Shown: positions 9,149 through 19,488, counted from the first letter of the stretch. The stretch: DNA of 64,000 nt from Alishewanella agri BL06 (GCF_000272005.1 NZ_AKKU01000010.1:1-64000); one strand, 5' to 3'. Notes: generated from the sequence alone by a model not told the origin. Numbers and translations: made by a program.

Positions 9149-10315
9149 TTATGCCTTGGCCGCAGCTGCAACCACTTTCTGGGCAGCGCCAGTTAAGTCG
9201 GTATCAGCAATAATGTTCAGGCCACTTTCTGACAGTACTTTCGCGCCCAGTTCAGCGTTGTTACCTTGTAACCGCACGACTACCGGAACTTTAACGCCAA
9301 CTTCTTTTACGGCGCCGATCACACCTTCAGCGATCATGTCACAACGCACGATACCACCGAAGATATTGATAAATACTGCTTTAACGGCAGCGTCAGACAG
9401 GATAATTTTGAATGCTTCTACAACGCGCTCTTTGGTCGCGCCGCCGCCAACGTCGAGGAAGTTAGCTGGCTGGCCACCGTGTAATTTCACGATGTCCATG
9501 GTACCCATGGCTAAGCCGGCACCGTTAACCATACAACCGATGTCACCACCTAAAGCCACATAGTTCAGTTCCCATGAAGCAGCATGCGCTTCACGTGGAT
9601 CTTCCTGAGAAGGATCCTGCATCGCTTTTAAATCCGGGTGACGGTATAAGGCGTTACCATCGATTACCAGCTTGGCATCTAAACAGTGCAGATCGCCAGC
9701 AGGCGTGATAACCAGAGGGTTGACCTCTAACAGTGCCAGGTCTTTATCCTGGAACAGCTGAGCTAAACCTAAGAAGATTTTAACAAACTGGTTAACTTGC
9801 TTGCCTTCCAGGCCCAGTTTGAATGCCAGTTCACGGCCTTGGTATGGCTGAGCGCCAACCAGCGGGTCAACAGTGGCTTTTAAGATTTTTTCCGGGGTTT
9901 CGTGGGCAACTTTTTCAATTTCCACGCCACCTTCGGTAGAGGCCATAAACACGATACGGCGTGAAGAACGATCCACTACCGCACCTAAATACAGCTCTTT
10001 GGCGATATCAGTACAGGTTTCTACCAGAATACGGCTAACCGGCTGACCTTTTTCGTCTGTCTGGTAAGTTACCAGATTCTTACCCAGCCATTTTTCTGCG
10101 AAGGCGCGAATTTCGTCCTTGCTCTTGACCAGCTTAACGCCGCCCGCTTTACCGCGGCCACCAGCGTGAACCTGAGCCTTAACAACAAACATATCGCCGC
10201 CGATCTGATCGGCTGCGGCTACTGCTTCTTCTACAGTGGCTGCAGCGATGCCTTTAGATACAGGCAAACCATATTGGGCAAACAGTTGCTTACCCTGATA
10301 CTCGTGCAAATTCAT
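9149..10315 (-). CDS. sucC: Succinyl-CoA ligase (ADP-forming), beta subunit
   Basis: Beta subunit of succinyl-CoA synthetase, carrying the ATP-grasp nucleotide-binding domain. The 388-residue length equals that of E. coli SucC. The start [12 protein letters not shown] and the C-terminal blocks FLDVGGGA and [10 protein letters not shown] are characteristic. It is the first gene of a sucCD unit. Unlike the E. coli sucABCD operon, a terminator and a candidate promoter lie between sucB and sucC here, so this pair may be expressed independently of the 2-oxoglutarate dehydrogenase genes. Confidence 0.97.
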   Translation of the reverse strand: MNLHEYQGKQLFAQYGLPVSKGIAAATVEEAVAAADQIGGDMFVVKAQVHAGGRGKAGGVKLVKSKDEIRAFAEKWLGKNLVTYQTDEKGQPVSRILVETCTDIAKELYLGAVVDRSSRRIVFMASTEGGVEIEKVAHETPEKILKATVDPLVGAQPYQGRELAFKLGLEGKQVNQFVKIFLGLAQLFQDKDLALLEVNPLVITPAGDLHCLDAKLVIDGNALYRHPDLKAMQDPSQEDPREAHAASWELNYVALGGDIGCMVNGAGLAMGTMDIVKLHGGQPANFLDVGGGATKERVVEAFKIILSDAAVKAVFINIFGGIVRCDMIAEGVIGAVKEVGVKVPVVVRLQGNNAELGAKVLSESGLNIIADTDLTGAAQKVVAAAAKA

Positions 10316-10382
10316 GGCTATTTTCCGTTCATTTGTGATTGAAAGCTACAGCAACTGCAGCCCGTCTTGTTAGTCGGCGCGA

Positions 10383-10388
10383 ATTATA
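10383..10388 (-). promoter_or_regulatory. Candidate sucCD promoter (-10)
   Basis: On the minus strand a perfect TATAAT lies about 68 bases upstream of the sucC ATG, just downstream of the sucAB terminator. The -35 position (ttttaa at 17-base spacing) is weak, so activation or partial read-through may contribute. Confidence 0.5.
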
Positions 10389-10407
10389 CAGCCAACCTGC
10401 TTTAATT

Positions 10408-10438
10408 AAAAATGCTGTGGTTAGCACCACAGCATTTT
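10408..10438 (-). terminator. Terminator after sucB
   Basis: The minus strand reads a 12-base stem (aaatgctgtggt with accacagcattt, small loop) followed by a T-rich tract, 16 bases after the sucB stop. It separates sucAB from sucCD. Confidence 0.8.
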
Positions 10439-10453
10439 ATCCGCTCTTACCGC

Positions 10454-11647
10454 TTAGATATCCAGCAGAATACGGGTTGGGTCTTCCAGTAACTCTTTAA
10501 TGGTTACCAGGAAACCTACAGACTCTTTACCATCGATGATACGGTGGTCGTAAGACAGCGCCAGATACATCATTGGCAGAATTTCCATCTTACCGTCGAC
10601 TACCATCACGCGGTCCTGGATCTTGTGCATACCCAGAATAGCTGACTGTGGTGGATTGATAATTGGTGTAGACATCAGAGAGCCGAACACGCCACCGTTA
10701 GTGATAGTGAAGTTACCGCCCATCAGATCGTCCATCGCCAGTTTGCCATCACGGCCTTTGATAGCCAGATCTTTAATGGCTTTTTCGATTTCGGCCAGGT
10801 TCATCTTGTCACAGTCACGCAGTACTGGCGTGACCAGACCACGAGGTGTAGATACCGCAATGCTGACATCGAAGTAGTTGTGATAAACAATATCATCGCC
10901 ATCGATCGCCGCATTCACTTCCGGGAAGCGTTTCAGCGCTTCGGTCACGGCTTTAACATAGAACGACATAAAACCTAAACGGATACCGTGACGCTTTTCA
11001 AACACGTCCTGGTACTGCTTACGCAGATCCATAATCGGCTTCATGTTCACTTCGTTGAACGTCGTTAACATGGCGGTAGAGTTTTTCGCTTCCAGTAAGC
11101 GGTTCGCGATGGTCTTACGCAGACGGGTCATCGGTACGCGTTTCTGGCTACGATCACCGGCAGCAACCACTGGTGCAGCAGCGGCAGGCGCGGCGGCTTT
11201 AGCAGGTGCGCCGGCTAAGAATTTCTCAACGTCTTCTTTGGTAACGCGGCCGTTTTTGCCGGTGCCTTTGATTTTGCTGGCATCCAGACCTTTTTCGGCA
11301 ATTAAACGACGTACTGACGGGCTTAACGCATCATCACTGTCATCGCTGGCAGCTGGCGCAGTGGCGGCTGGTGCGGCCTCAGCTTTTGGTGCGTCAGCTT
11401 TCGCAGCTGGCGCACCACCGGCAGACATCTTACCGATGACTTGCTCAGCCGTTACAGTGGCGCCAACATCATGCAGGATCTCGCCCATCACGCCATCGGC
11501 CTGAGCGACGACTTCCAGCACAACTTTGTCCGTTTCGATATCGACTAATACCTGATCACGGCTTACGGCTTCACCGGTTTTTACGTGCCAGGTGGCGATA
11601 GTTGCATCTGCAACAGATTCCGGTAATACGGGTACTTTAATTTCCAC
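10454..11647 (-). CDS. sucB: Dihydrolipoyllysine-residue succinyltransferase (2-oxoglutarate dehydrogenase E2)
   Basis: E2 core of the 2-oxoglutarate dehydrogenase complex, which transfers the succinyl group from lipoate to CoA. The 397 residues show the expected order: an N-terminal lipoyl domain with the lipoylated lysine at about residue 41 (ETDKVVLEV), an Ala/Pro-rich flexible hinge, the peripheral subunit-binding domain ([14 protein letters not shown]), a second Ala-rich linker, and a catalytic domain ending with the HxxxDG motif (H368 to G373, DHRIIDG). It sits 65 bases downstream of sucA; the gap contains a perfect hairpin but no strong T-tract, so the two genes are probably one unit. 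Confidence 0.97.
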   Translation of the reverse strand: MEIKVPVLPESVADATIATWHVKTGEAVSRDQVLVDIETDKVVLEVVAQADGVMGEILHDVGATVTAEQVIGKMSAGGAPAAKADAPKAEAAPAATAPAASDDSDDALSPSVRRLIAEKGLDASKIKGTGKNGRVTKEDVEKFLAGAPAKAAAPAAAAPVVAAGDRSQKRVPMTRLRKTIANRLLEAKNSTAMLTTFNEVNMKPIMDLRKQYQDVFEKRHGIRLGFMSFYVKAVTEALKRFPEVNAAIDGDDIVYHNYFDVSIAVSTPRGLVTPVLRDCDKMNLAEIEKAIKDLAIKGRDGKLAMDDLMGGNFTITNGGVFGSLMSTPIINPPQSAILGMHKIQDRVMVVDGKMEILPMMYLALSYDHRIIDGKESVGFLVTIKELLEDPTRILLDI

Positions 11648-11683
11648 TTTTTCACCTTTAACGGTTGGTCTTATCAGTTATAA

Positions 11684-11703
11684 CAGCCCGCCACAGCGGG
11701 CTG
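11684..11703. other. Hairpin in the sucA-sucB gap
   Basis: A perfect 8-bp stem (cagcccgc with gcgggctg) with a 4-base loop lies between sucA and sucB. On the minus strand it is followed by gttataac and not a T-tract, so an mRNA-stabilising or attenuating element is more likely than a full terminator. Confidence 0.55.
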
Positions 11704-11712
11704 CAAAGCGTT

Positions 11713-14523
11713 TTATTTCAGGGTCAGAGCGTCATTTACCAGCGCTTGCTGCTGCTTGTTGTGTACCGACAGGTAACCAACCGCCGGTGAAGACGAGGCT
11801 TCACGACCGGCATACGTCAGCTTAGCGCCTTGCGGAATAGCGGCCCAGAAGTGATGCTGACTGCAGTACCAGGCGCCCTGATTTTGCGGCTCTTCCTGAC
11901 ACCAGACGAAATCAGTCACATGCTGATAGGCTGCCAGCGCTTGCGCCATTTCCTGATGCGGGAATGGATACAGTTGCTCAACCCGGATAATTGCCACGTC
12001 TTTCTGCTCGCGCTTACGCCGCTCTTCCAGCAGTTCGTAGTACACCTTACCGCTACAGAACACCACGCGTTTCACATCGGCCGGGTTCAGCTCATCAATC
12101 TCACCAATCACATTATGGTAGACGCCTGACGCCAGCTCTTCCAGCGTAGAGGTTGCCAGTGGGTGACGCAGTAACGATTTTGGCGACATCACGATCAGTG
12201 GCCGGCGCATTGGCCGCACCATCTGCCGACGCAGCATATTAAATACCTGAGCCGGTGTGGTTGGCACACAAACTTGCATATTGTGGTCGGCACACAGTTG
12301 CAGGAAACGCTCTAACCGGGCGGAAGAGTGCTCCGGGCCCTGACCTTCATAACCGTGTGGTAATAACAACGTTAAACCACAGAGACGGCCCCACTTCTGC
12401 TCGCCTGAGCTTAAGAACTGGTCAATGACCACCTGGGCACCGTTGGCGAAGTCACCAAACTGACCTTCCCAGATCACCATGGCGCGAGGTTCTGCCGTGG
12501 CATAACCATATTCAAAGGCCAATACTGCTTCTTCAGACAGCGCCGAGTCGTAGACCTGGAACACACCCTGCTTTTCATCAATATGTTCAAGCGGTGTGTA
12601 GGTACTGGCATCAGTTTGACTGTGCAGTACCGCATGGCGATGGAAGAAGGTACCACGACCAGAATCCTGACCAACAATCCGTACCCGGCTGCCTTCGGCA
12701 ACAGTAGAAGCATAGGCCAGAATTTCAGCAAAGCCCCAGTCGATTTTCTTCTCGCCTTTTAGCATCAGGGCGCGGTCTTCGTAAACCCGACCAACCTGAC
12801 GTTGCAGTGTATGAACGGCTGGTACCTGGATCGCCTTTTCACCCAGCGCGACCAATTTCTCCACTGGTACACTGGCGTCGTACGGACTATCCCAATCTTT
12901 ATTCAGGTATGGCGTCCAATCTACAGAAGTGGGAGCCATTGGCCGTAATTCTTCAACAACGCAATCACCTTTGTCCAGGGCATCGCGGTAACCATCGATC
13001 AGCGCCTTTACTTCTTCCGCTGTAACAATGCCTTCTAACTGCAGTTTCTCAGCATAGATTTCACGCGGTGTCGGATGCTTCTTGATTTTTTGATACATCA
13101 GCGGCTGAGTTGCATTTGGCTCATCCGCTTCGTTGTGACCATTACGACGGTAACACACCAGATCAATCACTACATCGCGTTTAAAGGTGTTGCGGTAATC
13201 AACAGCCAGTTGCGCCACCAGTACCACGGCTTCCGGATCATCACCATTAACGTGGAAAATTGGTGCCTGTACCATCTTAGCAATATCGGTACAGTAAGGT
13301 GTAGAGCGCGTGTCTTCCGGGTTAGAAGTGGTAAAACCAACCTGGTTGTTAATCACGATGCGGACGGTGCCACCGACTTTAAAGGCACGGGTTTGCGACA
13401 GGTTAAAGGTTTCGGCTACCACACCCTGACCGGCAAACGCAGAGTCACCGTGAATAGTAATTGGCAGAGCCAAAGAGCCGTCAGTGCAACCACGGCGATC
13501 TAAGCGGGCACGCACTGAACCCAGCACGACCGGGTTAACAATTTCCAGGTGCGACGGGTTAAACGCCAGAGCTAAATGGACGATACCGCCTTTGGTTTCA
13601 AAGTCAGACGAGAAACCCATATGGTATTTCACGTCACCGGCACCGACCACTTCGTATTTACCGGCAAACTCGTCAAATAGCTTCGACGGGTTTTTACCCA
13701 GTACGTTAATCAGCGTATTTAAGCGACCACGGTGCGCCATACCAATAACAGAGTCTTGTGCGCCCTGCTCACCGGCACGGTGGATCATCGCTTTGAGCAT
13801 CGGGATCATGGCATCGCCACCTTCCAGACCAAAGCGCTTGGCACCCGGGAATTTCGAACCTAAATATTTTTCCAGGCCATCAGCAGCGACCAGACCTTTT
13901 AAAATCTGTAGCTTGGTGGCTTTATCAAAACGTGGTTGTGACTGAATGCTTTCCAGACGTTGCTGGATCCAGCGTTTTTCATCAGTCGATACGATATGCA
14001 TATACTCAGCGCCAATAGAGCCGCAGTAAGTGCGCTCCAGGGCTTTATGCAAATCGCCTAATTTCATCGTTTCCTGACCGGCAGCGAATGATCCAACATG
14101 GAACTCGGTATCGTAATCAGCTTCAGACAAGTCATGGAACGACAACTCCAGATCACGTACCCGCGGCTGTTTCCACAGGTTGAGTGGGTCGAGATTGGCA
14201 TGCTGGTGACCACGGAAGCGATAGGAGTTGATTAATTGCAGTACCTTAACCTGACGACTGTCGGCACCGCTGCCGCTGTTAACCACCACCACTTCACGGT
14301 GTTTGTTTTTAGCGAGTTCAGCGAACTGTTGCCGGACATCACTATGCCGGGTTTCGAGATCGACCCCATCGATTTTTGGTAACTTGGCGAAGAATTCGCG
14401 CCATTCGTCACCAACACTGGTGGGCTCTGCTAAGTAGGATTCATAGAGTTCATCCACATAGGCCATGTTACCACCGCCAAGATGTGAAGACTCTAACCAC
14501 GCCTTCATTACACCTTCGTGCAT
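11713..14523 (-). CDS. sucA: 2-Oxoglutarate dehydrogenase E1 component
   Basis: Thiamine-diphosphate-dependent E1 subunit that decarboxylates 2-oxoglutarate and succinylates the lipoyl group of SucB. The 936-residue length fits the family. The N-terminus (MHEGVMKAWLESSHLGGGN, then YVDELYESYL) is the expected E1 start. The GMAHRGRLN block, the NHPSHLE-like FNPSHLEIVNPVV, the thiamine-diphosphate motif region (HGDSAFAGQGVV) and the C-terminal YEGQGPEHSSARLERFLQL block (given in part) are all present. It is preceded by sdhB on the same strand, but an intrinsic terminator overlaps the sdhB stop, so sucA probably has its own promoter within the 100-base gap. Confidence 0.97.
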   Translation of the reverse strand: MHEGVMKAWLESSHLGGGNMAYVDELYESYLAEPTSVGDEWREFFAKLPKIDGVDLETRHSDVRQQFAELAKNKHREVVVVNSGSGADSRQVKVLQLINSYRFRGHQHANLDPLNLWKQPRVRDLELSFHDLSEADYDTEFHVGSFAAGQETMKLGDLHKALERTYCGSIGAEYMHIVSTDEKRWIQQRLESIQSQPRFDKATKLQILKGLVAADGLEKYLGSKFPGAKRFGLEGGDAMIPMLKAMIHRAGEQGAQDSVIGMAHRGRLNTLINVLGKNPSKLFDEFAGKYEVVGAGDVKYHMGFSSDFETKGGIVHLALAFNPSHLEIVNPVVLGSVRARLDRRGCTDGSLALPITIHGDSAFAGQGVVAETFNLSQTRAFKVGGTVRIVINNQVGFTTSNPEDTRSTPYCTDIAKMVQAPIFHVNGDDPEAVVLVAQLAVDYRNTFKRDVVIDLVCYRRNGHNEADEPNATQPLMYQKIKKHPTPREIYAEKLQLEGIVTAEEVKALIDGYRDALDKGDCVVEELRPMAPTSVDWTPYLNKDWDSPYDASVPVEKLVALGEKAIQVPAVHTLQRQVGRVYEDRALMLKGEKKIDWGFAEILAYASTVAEGSRVRIVGQDSGRGTFFHRHAVLHSQTDASTYTPLEHIDEKQGVFQVYDSALSEEAVLAFEYGYATAEPRAMVIWEGQFGDFANGAQVVIDQFLSSGEQKWGRLCGLTLLLPHGYEGQGPEHSSARLERFLQLCADHNMQVCVPTTPAQVFNMLRRQMVRPMRRPLIVMSPKSLLRHPLATSTLEELASGVYHNVIGEIDELNPADVKRVVFCSGKVYYELLEERRKREQKDVAIIRVEQLYPFPHQEMAQALAAYQHVTDFVWCQEEPQNQGAWYCSQHHFWAAIPQGAKLTYAGREASSSPAVGYLSVHNKQQQALVNDALTLK

Positions 14524-14565
14524 TTAGTTTCCCTTATTTCTGAGCACCTGGAAAAAGTAGCAAAA

Positions 14566-14599
14566 AAACTGCCGTGCTGCATGCAGCGCGGACAGTTTC
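14566..14599. other. Imperfect hairpin upstream of sucA
   Basis: The segment actgccgtgctgc / gcagcgcggacagt forms an interrupted hairpin in the 100-base gap between sdhB and sucA, in addition to the clear sdhB terminator. It could be part of the sucA leader or a secondary stop signal. Confidence 0.4.
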
Positions 14600-14610
14600 A
14601 GTTAAATACT

Positions 14611-14634
14611 AAAAAAGGGCGCATTACAGCGCCC
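14611..14634 (-). terminator. Intrinsic terminator overlapping the sdhB stop codon
   Basis: On the minus strand gggcgc and gcgccc pair around a 6-base loop that includes the sdhB stop codon, followed directly by six T residues. This is a compact, textbook intrinsic terminator for sdhCDAB. Confidence 0.75.
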
Positions 14635-15343
14635 GGTTTAACAACATCGATTTGATCTGTCCGATAGCTTTGGTCGGGTTCAGCCCTTTTGGACATACGT
14701 TGACACAGTTCATAATACCGTGGCAGCGGAACACGCTAAAAGCGTCATCTAAATCATTTAAGCGTTGTTCAGTCGCAGTATCGCGGCTGTCAGCCAGGAA
14801 GCGGTACGCGTGCAGCAAACCAGCCGGGCCGATAAACTTATCCGGGTTCCACCAGAACGACGGGCAAGAGGTTGAACAACAAGCACATAAAATACATTCG
14901 TACAGGCCGTCAAGTTTAGCACGTTCTTCCGGCGACTGCAGGAACTCACCGGCTGGTGGTAACTTGCTGTCGTTGATCAGGTAGGGTTTTACCTTCTCAT
15001 ACTGGGTATAGAACTGGCTCATATCCACCACCAGGTCACGGATTACCGGTAAACCTGGCAGCGGGCGCAGCACAATCTTACCGCCTTTTAGGCCGACAGC
15101 AGATAACGGCGTGATACAGGCCAGACCGTTTTTGCCGTTCATGTTCAGACCGTCTGAACCGCAAACCCCTTCACGGCAGCTGCGGCGGAACGACAAAGTT
15201 GGGTCCTGCTCTTTTAACTTTAACAGTGCATCCAGCACCATCATATCCCGGCCTTCCGGGTTATCCAGCGTGTAATCCTGCATGCGCGGCGCTTGGTCGA
15301 CATCAGGGTTATAACGATAGATGGAAAATACTAACTTCTGCAT
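14624..15343 (-). CDS. sdhB: Succinate dehydrogenase iron-sulfur subunit
   Basis: Iron-sulfur subunit of respiratory complex II, passing electrons from the SdhA flavin to quinone. The 239 residues contain all three cluster-binding regions: the [2Fe-2S] loop (SCREGVCGSDGLN with a later C), the [4Fe-4S] motif (CILCACCSTSCP) and the [3Fe-4S] region (CHGIMNCVNVCPKGLNP). It lies 14 bases after sdhA. Its stop codon is inside the operon terminator hairpin. Confidence 0.97.
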   Translation of the reverse strand: MQKLVFSIYRYNPDVDQAPRMQDYTLDNPEGRDMMVLDALLKLKEQDPTLSFRRSCREGVCGSDGLNMNGKNGLACITPLSAVGLKGGKIVLRPLPGLPVIRDLVVDMSQFYTQYEKVKPYLINDSKLPPAGEFLQSPEERAKLDGLYECILCACCSTSCPSFWWNPDKFIGPAGLLHAYRFLADSRDTATEQRLNDLDDAFSVFRCHGIMNCVNVCPKGLNPTKAIGQIKSMLLNRAL

Positions 15344-15357
15344 CGTTGTGGCCCCTC

Positions 15358-17130
15358 TTAGTACTTACGTGCTTTTGGCGGGAAAGCTTCACGGAACTTC
15401 GGTTCCAGATTCACTTTACGCTTAAACATAGATTCAGTATCCGGTGTGTAAACGCTGTGGCATAACCAGTTTTCATCATCACGATCCGGGAAGTCGAAAC
15501 GGGCATGGGCACCGCGGCTTTCGGTACGGAAGTTCGCCGCTACCGCTGTTGAGTAAGCCGTTTCCATCAGGTTGTCCAGCTCTAAACATTCGATACGCTG
15601 GGTATTGAAATCTGAGCTCTTATCATCCAGACGGGCAAACTTCAGCCGCTCGCGAATTTCTTTTAACTGTTGCAGACCTTCAGCCATGGCTTCACCTTCA
15701 CGGAATACCGAGAAGTTGAGCTGCATGCAGTTTTGCAGGTCTTTCTTAATTTGTACCGGATCTTCGCCCTGACCTGGTTTGCTGTCTTCCCAGCGGCGGG
15801 TGCGGGCTAAGGCGGCATCAATATCGTCTTTGGAGGCGGCGCGGGCTTCAGCAGTTGCGGCCAGCGCTTCGCCCAGGTGTAAACCTGTGGCGCGACCAAA
15901 TACCACTAAGTCTAATAGCGAGTTACCACCTAAGCGGTTAGCACCATGTACCGACACACAAGCAATCTCACCACAGGCGAATAAACCCGGAACTATAGCC
16001 TCTGAACCGTCAGCTTTTGGTGACACTACCTGACCGTGGACGTTAGTTGGAATACCACCCATCATATAGTGACAGGTTGGAATAACCGGAATTGGCTCTT
16101 TTACCGGATCAACGTGCGCAAAAGTACGTGACAATTCACAAATACCTGGCAGACGGCTTTCCAGCACTTCTTCACCTAAGTGATCCAGTTTCAGCTTGAT
16201 GTGTACGCCCCAAGGGCCATCACAGCCGCGACCTTCACGGATTTCGGTCATCATGGCGCGGGCTACCACGTCACGGCCGGCTAAATCTTTGGCGTTTGGT
16301 GCATAGCGCTCCATAAAGCGCTCGCCATCTTTATTCAGCAGATAGCCACCTTCACCACGGCAACCTTCGGTTACCAAGGTACCGGCACCGGCAATACCGG
16401 TTGGGTGGAATTGCCACATTTCCATATCCTGCAGCGGCACGCCAGCACGCAGCGCCATACCAACACCGTCACCGGTATTAATGTGGGCGTTCGTGGTCGA
16501 AGCATAAATCCGGCCGGCACCACCGGTCGCTAACACGGTCGCTTTGGCTTTGAAATAGACAATTTCGCCGGTCTCAATATCAATCGCCGTACAACCAACG
16601 ATAGCGCCATCCTGGTTTTTCACCAGATCTAAGGCATACCACTCGGAGAACACCTGAGTGCGGTTCTTAACGTTTTGCTGATATAAAAGGTGCAACAAAG
16701 CATGACCGGTACGGTCAGCAGCAGCGGCAGTACGGGCAGCTTGCTCACCACCGAAATTCTTTGACTGACCACCGAAAGGACGCTGATAAACGCGGCCGTT
16801 TTCAAAACGTGAGAACGGTAAGCCCATGTTTTCCAGCTCGGTAATGGCTTCCGGGCCGGTTTTACACATGTATTCAATGGCATCCTGGTCACCGATATAG
16901 TCCGAACCCTTAACGGTATCGAACATGTGCCATTCCCAGTTATCTTCATGGGAGTTACCCAGTGCTACCGTGATACCGCCCTGGGCAGACACGGTGTGCG
17001 AACGGGTTGGAAACACTTTAGACAATAAGGCGCACGTTAAACCAGACTGGGTAATCTGTAGCGCCGCACGCATACCTGCACCACCGGCACCAATGACGAT
17101 GGCATCAAATTCTCTTACTGGAATAGTCAC
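15358..17130 (-). CDS. sdhA: Succinate dehydrogenase flavoprotein subunit
   Basis: Catalytic subunit of complex II that oxidises succinate to fumarate. The 590-residue protein begins with a dinucleotide-binding motif ([10 protein letters not shown]) and has the histidine for covalent FAD at residue 45 ([10 protein letters not shown]). The substrate-binding HPTG motif ([10 protein letters not shown]) and the catalytic-arginine region near [15 protein letters not shown] are present. It starts on the base after the sdhD stop, indicating tight coupling within sdhCDAB. Confidence 0.98.
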   Translation of the reverse strand: MTIPVREFDAIVIGAGGAGMRAALQITQSGLTCALLSKVFPTRSHTVSAQGGITVALGNSHEDNWEWHMFDTVKGSDYIGDQDAIEYMCKTGPEAITELENMGLPFSRFENGRVYQRPFGGQSKNFGGEQAARTAAAADRTGHALLHLLYQQNVKNRTQVFSEWYALDLVKNQDGAIVGCTAIDIETGEIVYFKAKATVLATGGAGRIYASTTNAHINTGDGVGMALRAGVPLQDMEMWQFHPTGIAGAGTLVTEGCRGEGGYLLNKDGERFMERYAPNAKDLAGRDVVARAMMTEIREGRGCDGPWGVHIKLKLDHLGEEVLESRLPGICELSRTFAHVDPVKEPIPVIPTCHYMMGGIPTNVHGQVVSPKADGSEAIVPGLFACGEIACVSVHGANRLGGNSLLDLVVFGRATGLHLGEALAATAEARAASKDDIDAALARTRRWEDSKPGQGEDPVQIKKDLQNCMQLNFSVFREGEAMAEGLQQLKEIRERLKFARLDDKSSDFNTQRIECLELDNLMETAYSTAVAANFRTESRGAHARFDFPDRDDENWLCHSVYTPDTESMFKRKVNLEPKFREAFPPKARKY

Positions 17131-17478
17131 TTAAGCACCCCACAACACAAATAAACCCACTGCCACATAACCGAAGGCAATCACATAAAGGACAAACTGC
17201 AATACGGCGCGCAGTCTGGCGCATTTCACGTAGTCAGTCAGTACCTGCCACAAACCAATACGGGTGTGGATGGCAATTGAGATCAGGGCGAGTAAAGTGA
17301 AGACTTTCATCAGTGTATTGGCAAATAACCCCTGCCATACTTCGAAAGTAACCTCTGGGGTAAAGAGGAAGAAACCTAAGATAAATAAGCTGTACAGTGC
17401 CAGTACAATAGCGGTGGCACGCAGCGAAACGTAATCCTGAACGCCGTCGCGTTTCAGGCTAGCCTGATTCAGAACCAT
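17131..17478 (-). CDS. sdhD: Succinate dehydrogenase membrane anchor SdhD
   Basis: Hydrophobic membrane anchor of complex II, 115 residues with three transmembrane helices, helping to bind haem b and ubiquinone. The ATG at 17478 (MVLNQASLKRDGVQDY) matches the E. coli start and length; a longer in-frame frame begins 12 codons upstream inside sdhC and is not used. The helix-II histidine (IAIHTRIGLWQVLTDYVK, in part) and the conserved aspartate-tyrosine pair are present. It overlaps the end of sdhC by 10 bases. Confidence 0.93.
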   Translation of the reverse strand: MVLNQASLKRDGVQDYVSLRATAIVLALYSLFILGFFLFTPEVTFEVWQGLFANTLMKVFTLLALISIAIHTRIGLWQVLTDYVKCARLRAVLQFVLYVIAFGYVAVGLFVLWGA

Positions 17479-17888
17479 ACCCATACTCCTGCTAATACTG
17501 CTAATACAATCCACAAGCCGATTGTGATTTTGGCGCTCAGGTTACCGGAATCTAATTCCTCCCAATGGCCCATATCCATAATCAGATGGCGAACGCCACC
17601 CAGCAGGTGGTAGGTCAGTACAGTAATCGTACCCCAGGCGATAAATTTCGCTAAATGTGAATTTAGCAAGGACTTAACGTAGTCAAAACCCTCAGCACTT
17701 TGCAATGAAATCGCCCACGCCCAAATCACAAACAGCAGCGCGAAAAACATTGCAACACCGGTAACCCGGTGCAGGATGGAGGCTTTGGCAGTCGCAGGTA
17801 GAGAGATAGTCGATAAATCGAGATTTATTGGTCTTTGCTTTTTCACAGTTACTTGCCCATCGATGCCCGTGTAGAGCGTAGTTGTCAT
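17469..17888 (-). CDS. sdhC: Succinate dehydrogenase cytochrome b556 subunit
   Basis: First gene of sdhCDAB. The 139-residue product has three transmembrane helices, the SILHRVTGV quinone-site region after VKKQRPINLDL, and the haem-ligand region YHLLGGVRHLIMD. The chosen ATG at 17888 adds about 14 residues before the VKKQRP block relative to a GTG at 17846; family proteins often begin shortly before VKKQRP, so either start is possible. A good sigma-70 promoter lies about 110-140 bases upstream. Confidence 0.93.
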   Translation of the reverse strand: MTTTLYTGIDGQVTVKKQRPINLDLSTISLPATAKASILHRVTGVAMFFALLFVIWAWAISLQSAEGFDYVKSLLNSHLAKFIAWGTITVLTYHLLGGVRHLIMDMGHWEELDSGNLSAKITIGLWIVLAVLAGVWVWF

Positions 17889-17996
17889 TATTGTCGCTGT
17901 AAAACCAGTGACATCCCAACGCCAATATACTCTTTATGCCCGAAGCTGGTTCAGCAAAAAAGCTGGTGTCAGGTGAACTGCTTTTACGCCGCCAAT

Positions 17997-18025
17997 AGTA
18001 TATATTTCATGAACCGCTATTACAA
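17997..18025 (-). promoter_or_regulatory. Promoter of sdhCDAB
   Basis: Read on the minus strand: TTGTAA, exactly 17 bases, then TATACT. Both hexamers are close to the sigma-70 consensus. The start point would lie about 100 bases upstream of sdhC. Confidence 0.65.
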
Positions 18026-18134
18026 TTTTTGTTTGGTTTTACACGGAAAATTCCGCAGGTGGAAATTTACATAAATCGTCACTGCGGGCAATACGACTAG
18101 AGTCGAATACTTATTCAACGATTAGTCTTTAGAA

Positions 18135-18165
18135 TTGACTTTCAGGTGTGGTTTGCGAGTAGAAT
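18135..18165 (+). promoter_or_regulatory. Candidate gltA promoter
   Basis: TTGACT at 18135-18140 and TAGAAT at 18160-18165 are good hexamers but are 19 bases apart, slightly longer than ideal. The gltA ATG is 45 bases downstream of the -10, preceded by a taggaga ribosome binding site. Confidence 0.5.
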
Positions 18166-18210
18166 AGCCCAAACCCTAATATCCGATACTACAACAATAG
18201 GAGAAATCCA

Positions 18211-19488
18211 ATGGCAGATAAAAAGGCCATCGTGCAGATTGATGGTAAGACCTTCGAGCTCCCCATCTATTCTGGTACGGCTGGCACTGACGTAATCGAC
18301 GTACGTACTCTCGGGGCACAGGGCTACTTCACTTTCGACCCGGGCTTTATGGCTACCGGCTCCTGTGAATCGAAGATTACTTACATCGACGGCGACAACG
18401 GCGTACTGCTACACCGTGGTTATCCGATTGAGCAACTGGCTGATAAATCAAACTATTTGGAAACCTGCTACCTGTTGTTAGAAGGTGAACTGCCAAATAA
18501 AGCGCAGTACGAAGATTTTACGCACACCATCACCCGTCATACTATGGTGCATGAGAAAATCGCCGCTTTCTTTCAGGGTTTCCGTGTTGATGCGCACCCA
18601 ATGGCGATGCTGTGTGGTGTGGTAGGCGCAATGTCATCTTTTTACCACTCGGACTTAGACATCAATGATCCGATGCAGCGTAAACGCAGTGCGCATCGTT
18701 TAATTGCCAAGTTGCCGACCATCGCGGCGATGGCGTACAAGTACACTGTGGGGCAACCATTCGTTTATCCACGTAACGATCTGAGCTACTCAGAAAACTT
18801 CCTGCATATGATGTTTTCAGTGCCAGCCGAAGAGTACAAAGTCAGCCCGGTACTGGCCAAGGCCATGGACCGCATCTTTATGTTGCATGCTGACCACGAG
18901 CAAAACGCGTCAACTTCTACCGTACGTTTAGCCGGCTCATCAGGTGCTAACCCTTATGCTTGTATCGCTGCCGGTATCGCCTCACTGTGGGGCCCGGCGC
19001 ACGGTGGCGCTAACGAAGCCTGTTTGAAGATGTTGCAGCAAATCGGTTCAGTTGAGCGGATCCCAGAGTTCGTCGCCCGTGCCAAAGATAAGAATGACTC
19101 TTTCCGTCTGATGGGCTTTGGTCACCGCGTCTATAAGAACTTTGACCCACGCGCTAAGGTGATGCGTGAAACCTGTCATGAAGTACTGAGCGAGCTGAAC
19201 ATCAAGGATCCATTGCTGGATGTAGCAATGGAGCTGGAGCGCATCGCGCTGTCGGATCCGTACTTCATCGAGAAAAAACTGTATCCAAACGTCGATTTCT
19301 ACTCAGGTATTATCTTAAAAGCCATTGGTATTCCAACCAGTATGTTCACCGTGATTTTCGCTATGTCACGTACTGTTGGCTGGATTTCACACTGGGACGA
19401 AATGCTGTCAGATAAAGGCCACAAGATCGGCCGGCCACGTCAGCTCTACACCGGTTATAACGCCCGCGATTACGTTAGCAAGCGTTAA
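18211..19488 (+). CDS. gltA: Citrate synthase (type II)
   Basis: Condenses acetyl-CoA and oxaloacetate to citrate, the entry step of the TCA cycle. The 425-residue protein is full length for the hexameric, NADH-sensitive type II enzymes of gammaproteobacteria. The N-terminal small beta domain ([14 protein letters not shown]), the [14 protein letters not shown] region, and the active-site segment [15 protein letters not shown] are visible. It is monocistronic: a clear ribosome binding site precedes the ATG, and a terminator follows at 19515-19540. Confidence 0.98.
   Translation: MADKKAIVQIDGKTFELPIYSGTAGTDVIDVRTLGAQGYFTFDPGFMATGSCESKITYIDGDNGVLLHRGYPIEQLADKSNYLETCYLLLEGELPNKAQYEDFTHTITRHTMVHEKIAAFFQGFRVDAHPMAMLCGVVGAMSSFYHSDLDINDPMQRKRSAHRLIAKLPTIAAMAYKYTVGQPFVYPRNDLSYSENFLHMMFSVPAEEYKVSPVLAKAMDRIFMLHADHEQNASTSTVRLAGSSGANPYACIAAGIASLWGPAHGGANEACLKMLQQIGSVERIPEFVARAKDKNDSFRLMGFGHRVYKNFDPRAKVMRETCHEVLSELNIKDPLLDVAMELERIALSDPYFIEKKLYPNVDFYSGIILKAIGIPTSMFTVIFAMSRTVGWISHWDEMLSDKGHKIGRPRQLYTGYNARDYVSKR

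Larger units (their letters stand above)
17889..18210. promoter_or_regulatory. Divergent sdhC-gltA control region
   Basis: This 322-base gap contains no gene I can support. It holds the sdh promoter on minus (17997-18025) and a candidate gltA promoter on plus (18135-18165). A cgact-ag-agtcg palindrome at 18094-18105 lies between them and could be a regulator site. The two promoters point away from each other, so a single regulator could balance citrate synthase and succinate dehydrogenase. Confidence 0.6.
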
